Of a DNA stretch of 64,000 nt, positions 52,138-61,261 are shown piece after piece. A program made the position numbers and the translations under genes. Below the pieces are notes generated by a model. The model did not search any database. It was not told the origin of the DNA and saw nothing but the letters and a program-made list of their open reading frames with translations. Within the stretch, counting starts at the first letter, position 1, and each line of letters starts with the position of its first letter. The stretch lies in contig CAVYBR010000005.1 in the NCBI GenBank assembly GCA_963766765.1, positions 233,455-297,454 of the forward strand, read 5' to 3'. Source of the DNA: JACCQS01 sp963766765 (GTDB taxonomy: Bacteria > Actinomycetota > Actinomycetes > Mycobacteriales > Geodermatophilaceae).

Positions 52138-53598
52138 TCAGCTCGCCGGCTGACCGATCAGCGCCTGCGCCGCGGCGGCGGAGGACGCGGCGGCCAGGTC
52201 ATGTCCAGCCTGCATGGACTGCTCGCGGTCAGCCTCGGTGTGCCGTGCCCACCATTGCTGACCAGACGCCGGGAGGGACTGGATCGGGTCGTAATACTCA
52301 TAGCGTCGCTCAAGCGCGTCGTTTCCGTCCGCGGTGATCTCCCGCGCCTCGCGTCCAGCCCGATAGTTCTTTGTCCAGTAACTGATCCCGCGTTCACGGT
52401 CGTACTCGGCGAGCTGGTGGACCCAGCGCTTACCGACATAGGGCACGTCGCAGACGATCCGTGGCGTGGCAAAGCCGGGCAGGTAGCCCATGATCGAGTG
52501 CTGCAGGTGCTGAGCATGATCGACTGAGATCCGCCAGTGCTCGGCGTTCGGGATCATGTCGCACATGTAGAAGTAGTACGGCAGGATGCTCGCTTCGTCG
52601 GCCAGCGCGAAGCAGAGATCCAAGAGTGCCTCGGGAGTGGTGTTGACGCCCCTGAGCAGGACCCCTTGGTTACGGACGTCCCGGACCCCAATCTCGAGCA
52701 TCGTCTTGGCAGCCTTGGCAACCAGCGGCGTGACCTGCTGGGCCGCATTCACGTGCGTATGGATCGCCAGGCTGACCCCGCGCTGCTGGGCCGTGGCGGC
52801 CAACCGAGTCATTCCCTCGACGACATCGGGCTTGAGCCAGTGTTGCGGCATGCCCATCAGTGCCTTGGTCGCCAGCCGGATATCCCGGATGGACTCCAGC
52901 TCGAGCAGCCCGTCGAGAAAGACCTCGAGGTTCTTGAACGGCATGTTGGCCACGTCGCCACCGGAGACGACCACGTCGCGCACGCCTGGGTTGTGGCGCA
53001 GGTAGTCCAACATCGCGGCTTGTCGATCCACCGGCTTCAGCTCGAACTTGAGCTTGCTCACCTGCGGGGTCGAGTTGCCGACGAGGTCCATCCGGGTGCA
53101 GTGCCCGCAGTACTGGGGACAGGTGGACAGGAGCTCGGCCAGGACCTTGGTTGGATACCGGTGGGTCAGTCCTTCTGCGGTCCACATCTCGTGTTCGTGC
53201 AGAGAATCTCGCGTCGCGTAGGGGTGCGAGGGCCAGTCGGTGGCCCGGTCGGAGAACACCGGCAACATGTAGCGCCGAACCGGGTCGGCAAGCATCGCCG
53301 CCGAGTTCGGTACATCGTTGGGCACCATCGTGTTGAGCATTTGTGGCGGCAGCAGGATCGACATCGTCGCGCGCTGCTGCTGATCGGCTTCGACATCGGC
53401 GTAGAAGGCATCATCGAGGAGGTCGCCGTAGACCCCCCGAAGCTGGCGGATGTTCTTCACGCAGTTGACCCGCTGCCACTGGGCATCGGCCCACTGGGCC
53501 TCGGTGACGTCGGCGAAACCCGGCAAGCGGCGCCAGTCGGGCTCGACGAGTTCGCGGCGCGTATAAACGTAGGGCTGTCCCGGTTGTCCGGTGCTCAC
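52138..53598 (-). CDS. kamA: Lysine 2,3-aminomutase (KamA family radical SAM)
   Basis: A 486-residue radical SAM/PLP enzyme that turns L-lysine into L-beta-lysine in lysine fermentation. CPQYCGHC with Cys160, Cys164 and Cys167 binds the 4Fe-4S cluster; VVVSGGDVANMP is the SAM region; LRGVNTTPEALLDLCFALADEASILPYYFYMCD is the typical C-terminal barrel. The sequence TRMDLVGN after the cluster differs from the TRR...G of clostridial KamA, so it belongs to an actinobacterial subgroup; a related aminomutase role is possible. The GTG start has AGGAGG upstream. It is divergent from kdd, and the kamDE-kal neighbours support lysine. Confidence 0.85.
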   Translation of the reverse strand: MSTGQPGQPYVYTRRELVEPDWRRLPGFADVTEAQWADAQWQRVNCVKNIRQLRGVYGDLLDDAFYADVEADQQQRATMSILLPPQMLNTMVPNDVPNSAAMLADPVRRYMLPVFSDRATDWPSHPYATRDSLHEHEMWTAEGLTHRYPTKVLAELLSTCPQYCGHCTRMDLVGNSTPQVSKLKFELKPVDRQAAMLDYLRHNPGVRDVVVSGGDVANMPFKNLEVFLDGLLELESIRDIRLATKALMGMPQHWLKPDVVEGMTRLAATAQQRGVSLAIHTHVNAAQQVTPLVAKAAKTMLEIGVRDVRNQGVLLRGVNTTPEALLDLCFALADEASILPYYFYMCDMIPNAEHWRISVDHAQHLQHSIMGYLPGFATPRIVCDVPYVGKRWVHQLAEYDRERGISYWTKNYRAGREAREITADGNDALERRYEYYDPIQSLPASGQQWWARHTEADREQSMQAGHDLAAASSAAAAQALIGQPAS

Positions 53599-53649
53599 GG
53601 CGAGCCTCCTGTCGATCTGTCGGTGCTTCTCTTGGCGCGAAGATGAGGT

Positions 53650-53681
53650 TTGAGGAATACCGGTACTGTACGGGATAACAT
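53650..53681 (+). promoter_or_regulatory. Possible promoter in the kamA-kdd divergent gap
   Basis: TTGAGG (53650-53655) and TAACAT (53676-53681) are 20 nt apart; GATAAC, 18 nt from the -35, is another reading. A near-palindrome CGGTAC-T-GTACGG (53661-53673, one mismatch) lies between and could bind a regulator of both directions. Confidence 0.25.
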
Positions 53682-53749
53682 CCGGCGTTACGACGCTCTA
53701 GCCGTGGTTTCTTCGGCAGATGGGCCAATTTTCCGAAGGAGGTACGGCC

Positions 53750-54784
53750 ATGGGGACACCGGCATCGCCGGCCGCGTCCTTGGGCGTCGAACGCGTCGTG
53801 GAGCCCGCGGGTGTCCTGCCGCAGGCCGCCTGGCGGTTGGACCCAGGCTCCGCACTGCGGGCGGATGAAGTGGCCATCAGGGTCCGGCGGCTCAACCTGG
53901 ATGCCGCCTCCTACCGGCAGCTCGCCACCGAGTACGACGGTGACGGCGTGGCGATCCGTTCCGCGGTGCGGGAGATCATCCGAACCAGAGGCAAGATGCA
54001 CAACCCGGTTACCGGGTCCGGCGGCATGCTCCTCGGGACGGTCGAGGAAGTCGGACCTGATTCGACCCTCGGGCTCGCGCCCGGCCAGATGGTGGCATCC
54101 CTGGTGTCACTCACACTCACACCCCTACGGATCGACGATGAACTGCGGGACTGGGACGGCCTGGGCGAACAGATTCCCTGCACCGGCCGGGCCATCCTCT
54201 TCGGCCGGTCGATAGCCGCTGCGTTGCCCGATGACCTGCCCGAGCACATCGCGCTGTCCGTGCTCGATGTCTGCGGCGCACCGGCGCTGGTCGACCGGGT
54301 GGTCCGAGCCGCAGCTGCGCGCTCGGTGGCCGTACTCGGGGCAGCCGGCAAATCAGGGTCCCTCTCCCTGGCAGCCGCCCGCCGGGCCGGCGCCACGCGG
54401 GTCGTAGCACTGGTCCGCGACGAGGCTGAGGCGGACCGAGTGCGCGCTGCCGACCTGGCCGATGAGATTGTCGTCGCCGATGCCCGGGACCCGCTCGCGG
54501 TCAGCTCCGCGGTGGGGGAGCCTGTGCAGGTGAGCGTCGTCTGCGTCGACGTACCCGGCTGCGAGCACGGGGCGATCCTGGCCACTGCCGCGGGGGGCAC
54601 TGTCATCTTCTTCTCGATGGCGACCTCGTTCGCCGCCGCCGCCCTCGGCGCGGAGGGCATGGCCGCCGACGTCACCATGCTGGTCGGCAACGGCTACACC
54701 CCCGGCCATGCGCAGTTGGCCCTGGATCTCTACCGCGCCAGTCCAGGTGTGGCGCAGCTGTTCACCGCCCGCGGAGACACGTGA
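53750..54784 (+). CDS. kdd: L-erythro-3,5-diaminohexanoate dehydrogenase
   Basis: A 344-residue NAD-dependent enzyme that oxidises 3,5-diaminohexanoate to 5-amino-3-oxohexanoate. GAAGKSG in VAVLGAAGKSGSLSLAAA (about residues 194-211) is the nucleotide loop. NVHNPVTGSGG-like text (KMHNPVTGSGGMLLG) near 83-97 and FSMATSFAAAALGAEG near the end are typical of Kdd. ATG 53750 is preferred to 53720 because AAGGAGGT precedes it by 7 nt. It is the first gene of a run whose members overlap by 4-11 bases, except where the amidohydrolase is frameshifted. Confidence 0.87.
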   Translation: MGTPASPAASLGVERVVEPAGVLPQAAWRLDPGSALRADEVAIRVRRLNLDAASYRQLATEYDGDGVAIRSAVREIIRTRGKMHNPVTGSGGMLLGTVEEVGPDSTLGLAPGQMVASLVSLTLTPLRIDDELRDWDGLGEQIPCTGRAILFGRSIAAALPDDLPEHIALSVLDVCGAPALVDRVVRAAAARSVAVLGAAGKSGSLSLAAARRAGATRVVALVRDEAEADRVRAADLADEIVVADARDPLAVSSAVGEPVQVSVVCVDVPGCEHGAILATAAGGTVIFFSMATSFAAAALGAEGMAADVTMLVGNGYTPGHAQLALDLYRASPGVAQLFTARGDT

Positions 54785-56303
54785 GAACCCTCATCTCCGG
54801 CGTCACAGCCCGTGGACGATCGGGCCTGAGCGTCGTCATCGATGGCTCCACGATCGCCTGGATCGGTCCGAGTGACCAAGCTCCGCCGGCCGAACGGACC
54901 CTGGACCGTTCCGGCTGCCTGCTCTTGCCCGCTTTCGTCGACGCGCACATCCATGCCACAGCAACCGGGCTGTCGCTGTCTGGGCTCGACCTGCACGGCA
55001 CCGCGTCGCTGCCGGAGGCACTCGCCCGGATCGCTGCGCATGCCGACGCACATCCCGGCCAGCCGATCTTCGGCACCGGCTGGGACGAGACGACGTGGCC
55101 CGAGCGTCGGGCGCCAAGCCTCGGCGAACTCGATGCCGCCTGCCGCGGCGCCCCCGCCTATCTCGCGCGGGTGGACGTCCACTCGGCGGTCGTCTCCACC
55201 GCGCTGCTGGATCGGTGTCCAGATGCCCGGGAGCGCACCGGCTTCGACCCCAGCGGGCATCTGCGGCTCGAAGCCCACCACGTGCTGCGCCGCGCCGCCC
55301 AAGCGGCGATCACTCCCGACCAGCGGGTGAAAGCCCAGCGCGCAACGCGGGCCCGGGCCGGGGGCCTGGGCGTGGCCGCACTCCATGAGATGGCCGGACC
55401 CGACATCTCCGGCCGAGCCGACCTCGAGTCGCTCCTGCACCTGTCCGAGACCGAGAGCGGTCCAACCGTGTACGGATACTGGGGTGAGCTGGGTGAAACC
55501 GACATCGTGACCGAACTCGGTCTTGCCGGCGCCGCCGGGGATCTGTTCTGTGACGGCGCATTTGGATCGCACACCGCCGCACTGAATGAGCCCTACCTCG
55601 ACGCCGCTCACACCAGCGGTGCCCTGTACTTCACCGACGAGCAGGTGATCAGCCATCTCAGGCAAGCCACCCGCGCGCGCGTCCAGGCGGGCTTCCACTG
55701 CATCGGCGATGCCGCCATCGACCAGATCGCGCGGGCGTTCGAGATAGTCGCTGCCGAGTTCGGCGACTTCCCCGTTCAGCACTGCCGACACCGGCTCGAG
55801 CATCTGGAAATGCCGAGCGCCGCGGCGATGTCGACCTTCGCCAGGTTGGGCGCAGTAGCCAGCGTGCAGCCTGCGTTCGACGCGGCGTGGGGTGGGCTCG
55901 GCAGAATGTACGAGGCCCGACTCGGGGCCGCCCGTGCCGAAGGGCTCAACCCGCTCGCGGCTCTCGCGGCGACCGGGCTGACGGTCGCCTTCGGCAGCGA
56001 CTCACCGGTTACCGCGATCGCCCTTGGGCCGGCATCGCTGCCGCTGTCGGACATCGCACCGCGGGCAGCCGGATGACCGTGGGCCAAGCGATGGTCGCGG
56101 CGACAGTGGGCGGCTGGCGGGCAGCGCGGCATCCGAACCCTCAAGTCGGCAGGATCGAAATCGGGGCTCCCGCCCACCTCGCAGTCTGGGAGATCGACGA
56201 GCCTCTCTCCGAACTCGTCTCGGCGCTCGTGAACGGCGCACCCACACCTCGATGCTCACTGACCGTTGTCGACGGCAGGATCATCCACGGAGCTCAGGAG
56301 TGA
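54781..56303 (+). pseudogene. Amidohydrolase (YtcJ-like), one-base frameshift
   Basis: Two frames form one amidohydrolase of about 507 residues. The first, from GTG 54781 (overlapping kdd as GTGA), holds FVDAHIHATATG with the metal histidines, GDAAIDQIARAFE, and reads up to AFGSDSPVTAI. The second supplies PWAGIAAAVGHRTAGSRMTVGQA to APAHLAVWEIDEPL and the stop at 56303. One base is missing near 56018-56021 (inside ATCGCCCTTGG), which would restore TAIDPWAG. Such proteins hydrolyse amide or cyclic bonds; in this operon it might open a lactam or N-acyl derivative of a lysine intermediate, but this is a guess. Error or decay cannot be told apart. Confidence 0.82.
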
Positions 56304-57925
56304 CGTCCGCCCGATCAGCGACCACGGCCGCCGCCGGCCGAGAGGTGATCCACCTCGACCGGAGGTTGGTCCGCCGCGCCCGATCGCTGGCCGTGCGTGC
56401 CGCAGCTCCGGTCATCTCCCTGGCACAGGAGCGCACGACCGTCTCGGTCGAGCGGGCGGTCCTGCGGCTGGCAGGCCTGCGCGGCGCCGACCCCACCACC
56501 GGCGACGGTGACATCCCCTGGGTCAATCGCGTCGTCGACGCCGTACGGGACCAGGTCGGGCTCGAACACGGTGTCGCGCTTCCGGTCTGGCACGCGATGC
56601 GCAAAGAGGGACACGACACTCTGCTCGATCTCGCCGAATCGGTGACCGCCGGCACGGCCCGCTTCGAGCTACCCACTGGAGCAGCCGCGACCAGGGCACA
56701 CAATGCGGCAACCCGGGCAGCCAAAACCGGCCTGCGTCAGATCGATCGCAACCGGGCGACGCGGGACCGGTTGATCCGCAAGATCGGCGACCCACCCCGA
56801 CGGCCCTGGATCTACCTGATCGTGGCAACCGGTGACATCTTCGAGGACATCCCGCAGGCCCAGGCCGCTGCTCGGGCCGGTGCCGATGTCATCGCGGTCA
56901 TCCGCTCGACCGGTCAGTCGCTGCTCGACTTCGTCCCGGAGGGAGCGACTCGGCAGGGGTACGCCGGCACGTACGCGACGCAGGAGAATTTCCGGCTGAT
57001 GCGGGCTGCGCTGGACGAGACAAGCGCTGAGGTGGGCAGATACATCCGCCTGACGAACTATGCGTCCGGTCTGTGCATGCCCGAGATCGCCACCCTCGCC
57101 GGGCTCGAGCGCCTGGACATGATGCTCAACGACTCGATGTACGGAATTCTGTTCCGCGACATCAACCCTCAGCGCACGTTCGTCGATCAGCGGTTCAGCC
57201 GGATGATCCACGCTCGGGCGGGAATCATCATCAACACCGGCGAGGACAACTACCTGACCACCGCCGACGCGGTCGATGACGCACACACCGTCACGGTGAG
57301 CCAACTGCTCAACGAGACCTTCGCGCACGAAGCGGGGCTTGCCGATTGGCAGCTCGGACTCGGCCACGCCTTCGAGATCAACCCTGATCTGCCGGAGTCC
57401 TTCCGACTCGAGCTCGCGCATGCGCTGCTCGCTAGGCATCTCTTTCCCGAGGCGCCGTTGAAATGGATGCCGCCGACCAAGCACATGACCGGAGACATCT
57501 TCCGTGGCTATCTGCTCGACGGCTTCTTCAACCTCGTCGGCGCGCTGACCGGGCAGGGAATCCTGCTGGTGGGCATGATGACCGAGGCGGTGGTCACGCC
57601 GTTTCTGTCCGACCGCGACTTGGCCCTGCAGAACGTGCGGTACGTGCTGGATGCCGCCGGCGGGCTGACCGAGGACTTCCATCCACCGCGTGGCGGATTC
57701 ATCGAGAATCGCGCCAACCACGTGTTGGCTGAAGCTGTGGAGTTGCTCGAGCGGATCACCGACGACGGCCTGCTCAACGCGATCGCCGACGGGACCTTCG
57801 GAATCACCAAGCGGCCGATCGATCGCGGCAAAGGGCTGGACGGCGTGATCGTCAAAGCCGACGGCTACTACAACCCCGCAGTGGCTCTGATGGAGGCCGA
57901 TCTGGGCAGAGGGGAGCAGTCGTGA
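56300..57925 (+). CDS. kamD: Lysine 5,6-aminomutase alpha subunit
   Basis: A 541-residue subunit of the adenosylcobalamin- and PLP-dependent enzyme that shifts the terminal amino group of beta-lysine or D-lysine. IYLIVATGDIFEDIPQAQAAARAGADVIAVIRSTGQSLLDFVPEGATRQG (in parts) is the TIM-barrel core, and IRLTNYASGLCMPEIATLAG, MLNDSMYGILFRDINPQRTFVDQ follow. The family is about 520 residues; here a short N-terminal extension. GTG 56300 overlaps the stop of the amidohydrolase frame. The longer open frame upstream is not coding. Confidence 0.93.
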   Translation: MTSARSATTAAAGREVIHLDRRLVRRARSLAVRAAAPVISLAQERTTVSVERAVLRLAGLRGADPTTGDGDIPWVNRVVDAVRDQVGLEHGVALPVWHAMRKEGHDTLLDLAESVTAGTARFELPTGAAATRAHNAATRAAKTGLRQIDRNRATRDRLIRKIGDPPRRPWIYLIVATGDIFEDIPQAQAAARAGADVIAVIRSTGQSLLDFVPEGATRQGYAGTYATQENFRLMRAALDETSAEVGRYIRLTNYASGLCMPEIATLAGLERLDMMLNDSMYGILFRDINPQRTFVDQRFSRMIHARAGIIINTGEDNYLTTADAVDDAHTVTVSQLLNETFAHEAGLADWQLGLGHAFEINPDLPESFRLELAHALLARHLFPEAPLKWMPPTKHMTGDIFRGYLLDGFFNLVGALTGQGILLVGMMTEAVVTPFLSDRDLALQNVRYVLDAAGGLTEDFHPPRGGFIENRANHVLAEAVELLERITDDGLLNAIADGTFGITKRPIDRGKGLDGVIVKADGYYNPAVALMEADLGRGEQS

Positions 57926-58758
57926 CCAAGCCGACCGACGCCAACGAGCGCGAATCTCTGGCGGTTTCTGCAGAAACCGCCACAAGCTCGGACCGGGCAG
58001 AACAGGCCACGATCATCCGGCCGTACGGCGACACGACCGGCGACGGCATGGTGCAGGTGTCGTTCACCCTTCCCATCACCGCCGGCCCGTACGCGGAAGG
58101 TGCCGCACTCCAACTAGCCGCCAAGATGGGTCTCGATCCGGCAATGGTGGTGCACGCCAAGGGCCTCGGGGGTGGGGAGTCGGCTTACACGTTCTTCGTG
58201 GTGTACGGCCGGGTGAGCCATCTCGTCGATCTCGACAAGGTGATCGTGCAGGAACGTGAGTATCCGCTGCTGGCCGCCAAGGAGGCCAACCTGGCCATCA
58301 AGGCGACCCTGCGCCGCAAACTCGTCGTCCTCGGCGCGTGCATCGGCACCGACGCACACACGGTCGGCATAGACGCGATCCTCAACGTCAAGGGGTTCGC
58401 GGGGGAGAAGGGCTTGGAGTACTACCGGGAGATGAAGGTCTCCAACCTCGGCGCCCAGGTGACTGTGCCCGAGTTGGTCACTCGGGCACGCAAGGACAAG
58501 GCCGATGCGGTCCTCGTCTCCCAGGTCGTGACCCAACGCGATGCACACCTACGCAACACCCGGGAACTCGCCGCCGCGTTCCGGGAAGCCATGGGGGAGG
58601 AGCGGCCCTTGATCATCGTGGGCGGCCCGCGCTTTGATCCACGCATGGCCGACGAACTCGGCGTCGACCGGATCTTCGGACGCGGAACCACTCCTGGGGA
58701 AGTCGCCTCGTACCTCGTCCACACCCTCGCCAACAAGGAGACCGTCCGTGCCAGGTGA
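57922..58758 (+). CDS. kamE: Lysine 5,6-aminomutase beta subunit
   Basis: A 278-residue cobalamin-binding subunit. DAHTVG at 144-149 is the DxHxxG motif, with His146 as the cobalt ligand, and Lys157, eleven residues on, agrees with the lysine that holds PLP in the clostridial enzyme (His133/Lys144). The C-terminal GGPRFDPRMADELGVDRIFG is the end of the Rossmann domain. It begins with GTG, overlapping kamD by 4 bases. With kamA and kdd it gives most of the lysine pathway to the keto acid. Confidence 0.94.
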   Translation: MTKPTDANERESLAVSAETATSSDRAEQATIIRPYGDTTGDGMVQVSFTLPITAGPYAEGAALQLAAKMGLDPAMVVHAKGLGGGESAYTFFVVYGRVSHLVDLDKVIVQEREYPLLAAKEANLAIKATLRRKLVVLGACIGTDAHTVGIDAILNVKGFAGEKGLEYYREMKVSNLGAQVTVPELVTRARKDKADAVLVSQVVTQRDAHLRNTRELAAAFREAMGEERPLIIVGGPRFDPRMADELGVDRIFGRGTTPGEVASYLVHTLANKETVRAR

Positions 58759-59134
58759 AGAGCAAGTCGGAATGACTGTGACGCATCGTCGTTACGTGCC
58801 CTACTCGCACGCCCACTATGGTGGCAACCTGGTCGAAGGGGCCTACGCCCTAGGCCTTTTCGGTGATGTGGCGACCGAACTGGCCATCCGCACTGACGGC
58901 GACGAGTCCTTACTCGCGGGATACGACTCGGTCGAGATGCTGGCACCGCTCCAAGCCGGCGACATCGTTGAAGCCAGCGTCACCCTCACTCGTGTGGGCC
59001 GGCGGAGCCGATCTGTCGCGTTCGAAGCCAGGGTCGTCTGCCGGTCCGCCCCGGACCGAGGGCCGTCCGCGGCGGACGTCCTGGAACCGGCGCTCGTGAT
59101 CACTCGGGCGACTGGGACCATCGTCGTCCCCTGA
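58748..59134 (+). CDS. kal: 3-aminobutyryl-CoA ammonia-lyase
   Basis: A 128-residue hot-dog-fold enzyme that removes ammonia from L-3-aminobutyryl-CoA to give crotonyl-CoA, the last step of the pathway. RYVPYSHAHYGGNLVEGAYALGLFGDVATEL is the family's main block. The start GTG 58748 is preceded by AAGGAG at 58735-58740 and overlaps the kamE stop by 11 bases; ATG 58772 is the alternative. The preceding pathway step, condensation by Kce (5-amino-3-oxohexanoate cleavage with acetyl-CoA), has no gene in this window. Confidence 0.88.
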   Translation: MPGEEQVGMTVTHRRYVPYSHAHYGGNLVEGAYALGLFGDVATELAIRTDGDESLLAGYDSVEMLAPLQAGDIVEASVTLTRVGRRSRSVAFEARVVCRSAPDRGPSAADVLEPALVITRATGTIVVP

Positions 59135-59626
59135 GCCGGACCCGCTCAGGCGTCCACTGCGCGAAAAATCAAGCCACAGCCCCACCCAGCTGGGTCCGAA
59201 CCGGTTGACAGCTCAAGTAGTGCCGGGAGTAGGTTCTCGACATCGCACAACGGGCAATCCGGGTGTGAACTTCCCTTGAGATCGGTACACGGCGACGTCG
59301 GCTCGTGCGTCCGCGCAACTGTTGCGTGGGGTGCCTGGCCAGGGCAGGACGCCACGTATGCCGGCCGAGGAAGGCGCTCGGGAGCGGGTGGGAAAGGAGA
59401 GGGTCCGGCGAGCCAGTAGACAACGGCGCTCCGGTTGCAGCCAGCAGCATGAGACGCCGGTCCGAAGACATGGCCGGACCTCTTCTTCCCCACCTTCCTT
59501 GACCACCCTGCACGGCAGACCGCCTGCTCCGGAGTGCGTCCCAGCCAGTTGGCAGCCTCGGCTCCGAGCGTGGAATGCTGGTGCGCTCACCCCCGGCAGC
59601 AGTTCGGGGCGGCGGAGGGACCTGAC
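59135..59626. other. 492-bp gap between kal and lnt with a consensus-like promoter
   Basis: No recognisable gene was seen on either strand. TTGACA (59205-59210) and TAGGTT (59230-59235) are 19 nt apart and are the best -35/-10 pair in the window. Transcription from about 59242 would give lnt a leader of about 385 nt. A minus-strand frame here with CPLCDVENLLPALLEL was not convincing. Confidence 0.5.
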
Positions 59627-61261
59627 GTGGGCACTGCGGCCACGACCGGCTCCGCCCCCGCCTCGGTGCACCCGGACGACGGCGACGTGGCCGTAGCTGA
59701 TCCGGTGGCATCCGAGCCGGTGCAGTCTCGCGGGCTCGGCCAGCCGCGTGGTGCGCCGACCCTCCTGGTCGTCCTCGGCGGTCTGGCCACCACGCTCGCG
59801 TTTCCGCCGTACGACCTCCGGCTGCTGGCCATCCTCGGACCGGCCGCGCTGGCCGTCGCCGTGCACGGCCGGCAGGCCCGATCGGGGGCTTGGCTGGGAC
59901 TGGCCTGCGGATTGGCCTTCTTTGTCCCGCACGTGGCCTGGGCGGCGGAGTATCTCCCGGCCTGGCCGTGGCTGCTTCTGGCGCTGTGGCAGGCCTCCTA
60001 CTTGGCGCTGATGGGTGCAGGGTGGGCCGTCGTCAGCCGGCTGCCGGGATGGCCGGTGTGGATGGCCGCGCTGTGGGTCGGCGGCGAGGCGCTGCGCAGT
60101 CGTTGGTTCGTCGGCGGCTTCCCGTGGGGAAGGCTCGGGTTCAGCCAACCGGACGGACCCTTCACCGCGCTCGCGGCGTTTGGCGGCGTCCCGTTGGTCA
60201 GCTTCGCTGTCGCGCTGACCGGAACGGCACTTGCCGCCGCCGTCCTTGCCAGCGGACGGCGCCGGGTTATTCGTCGCGGCATCGCGACGGTTGCCGTCCC
60301 GCTCGTGGCATCGTGCGGCTGGCTTGTGCTCGGAGCCCACTCGCTGCCCGGGGATACGCAGGCCAGAACGACGATCGCGATCGTGCAGGGGAACGTGCCC
60401 CAAGCGGGACTCGACTTCAACTCTCGCCGGCGGGCGGTGCTGGACAATCACGTCGAGGCAACGCTCGCGCTGGTTGCAGACGCCGCCGCAGGCCGCTCGC
60501 CGAGCCCGGACCTCGTGATCTGGCCCGAGAACTCCTCCGACATCGACCCGCTCACCAATCCGGACGCGGCGGCCGCCATCGACCGAGCGGCCGACGCGGT
60601 CGGCGTTCCGATCCTGGTGGGAGCCGTGCTCAACGGACCAGGGCCCGACCAGGTCAGCAACGTCGGGATCCTCTGGGGTCCCGACAGTGGGCCCGGTCAG
60701 ATGTACACAAAGCGACATCCGGTGCCGTTCGCCGAGTACATGCCCGCCCGCGACCTGATCGAGCGAATCACCGATCTCACCGATCTGGTGGCCCGGGACT
60801 TCGTGTCCGGGAACGAGATTGGCATCTTCGAAACCAACGGGATCCGGTTCGGAGACCTCATCTGCTTCGAGATAGCGTACGACGATCTCACTGCGGATGT
60901 CGTCGACGCCGGAGCGGGTGTCATCGTCGTGCAGACCAACAACGCCACGTTCGGGTTCTCTGACGAGACCTACCAGCAGCTTGCGATGGCCCGACTGCGC
61001 GCCATCGAGCACGGGCGCCCCGTGGTGGTGGCCTCGACAGTCGGGATCAGTGCGTTCATCGCACCGGACGGAACGGTGGTGCAGTCCACGGAGCTCTTCA
61101 CCCAGCAGTCACTGGTCGCCGACGTCGGACTGCGCCAGGCGGACACGGTCGCCAGCCGAGTGCGCGAGGGCCCGGAATGGCTCCTCGTCGGAGCGGGGCT
61201 GCTCGCCTTTGCCTGGGGTCTGGCCGACTCGCGCCGGCGAAGCAGCAAGGCGGCGGCGTGA
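59627..61261 (+). CDS. lnt: Apolipoprotein N-acyltransferase
   Basis: A 544-residue membrane enzyme that adds the third acyl chain to lipoproteins. About eight hydrophobic segments come first (from LLVVLGGLATTLAFPPYDLRLLA), then the nitrilase-type domain with Glu in WPENSSDIDP, Lys in TKRHPVPFAEYMP and Cys in LICFEIAYDD as the triad. GTG 59627 is chosen: GGAGGG lies 8 nt before it, and the first 40 residues are otherwise a low-complexity tail. The stop overlaps ppm1 (GTGA). In M. tuberculosis Ppm1 the two are one protein; here they are separate. Confidence 0.93.
   Translation: MGTAATTGSAPASVHPDDGDVAVADPVASEPVQSRGLGQPRGAPTLLVVLGGLATTLAFPPYDLRLLAILGPAALAVAVHGRQARSGAWLGLACGLAFFVPHVAWAAEYLPAWPWLLLALWQASYLALMGAGWAVVSRLPGWPVWMAALWVGGEALRSRWFVGGFPWGRLGFSQPDGPFTALAAFGGVPLVSFAVALTGTALAAAVLASGRRRVIRRGIATVAVPLVASCGWLVLGAHSLPGDTQARTTIAIVQGNVPQAGLDFNSRRRAVLDNHVEATLALVADAAAGRSPSPDLVIWPENSSDIDPLTNPDAAAAIDRAADAVGVPILVGAVLNGPGPDQVSNVGILWGPDSGPGQMYTKRHPVPFAEYMPARDLIERITDLTDLVARDFVSGNEIGIFETNGIRFGDLICFEIAYDDLTADVVDAGAGVIVVQTNNATFGFSDETYQQLAMARLRAIEHGRPVVVASTVGISAFIAPDGTVVQSTELFTQQSLVADVGLRQADTVASRVREGPEWLLVGAGLLAFAWGLADSRRRSSKAAA

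Noticed and set aside
59146..59493. Minus-strand frame of 115 codons with CPLC in the kal-lnt gap
   Set aside because: Only the last 45 residues look protein-like, there is no ribosome-binding site, and no family was recognised; kept as unexplained gap.
59213..61012. 599-codon open frame on the minus strand
   Set aside because: Antisense to lnt; composition is Arg/Gly/Asp-rich shadow text without domains.
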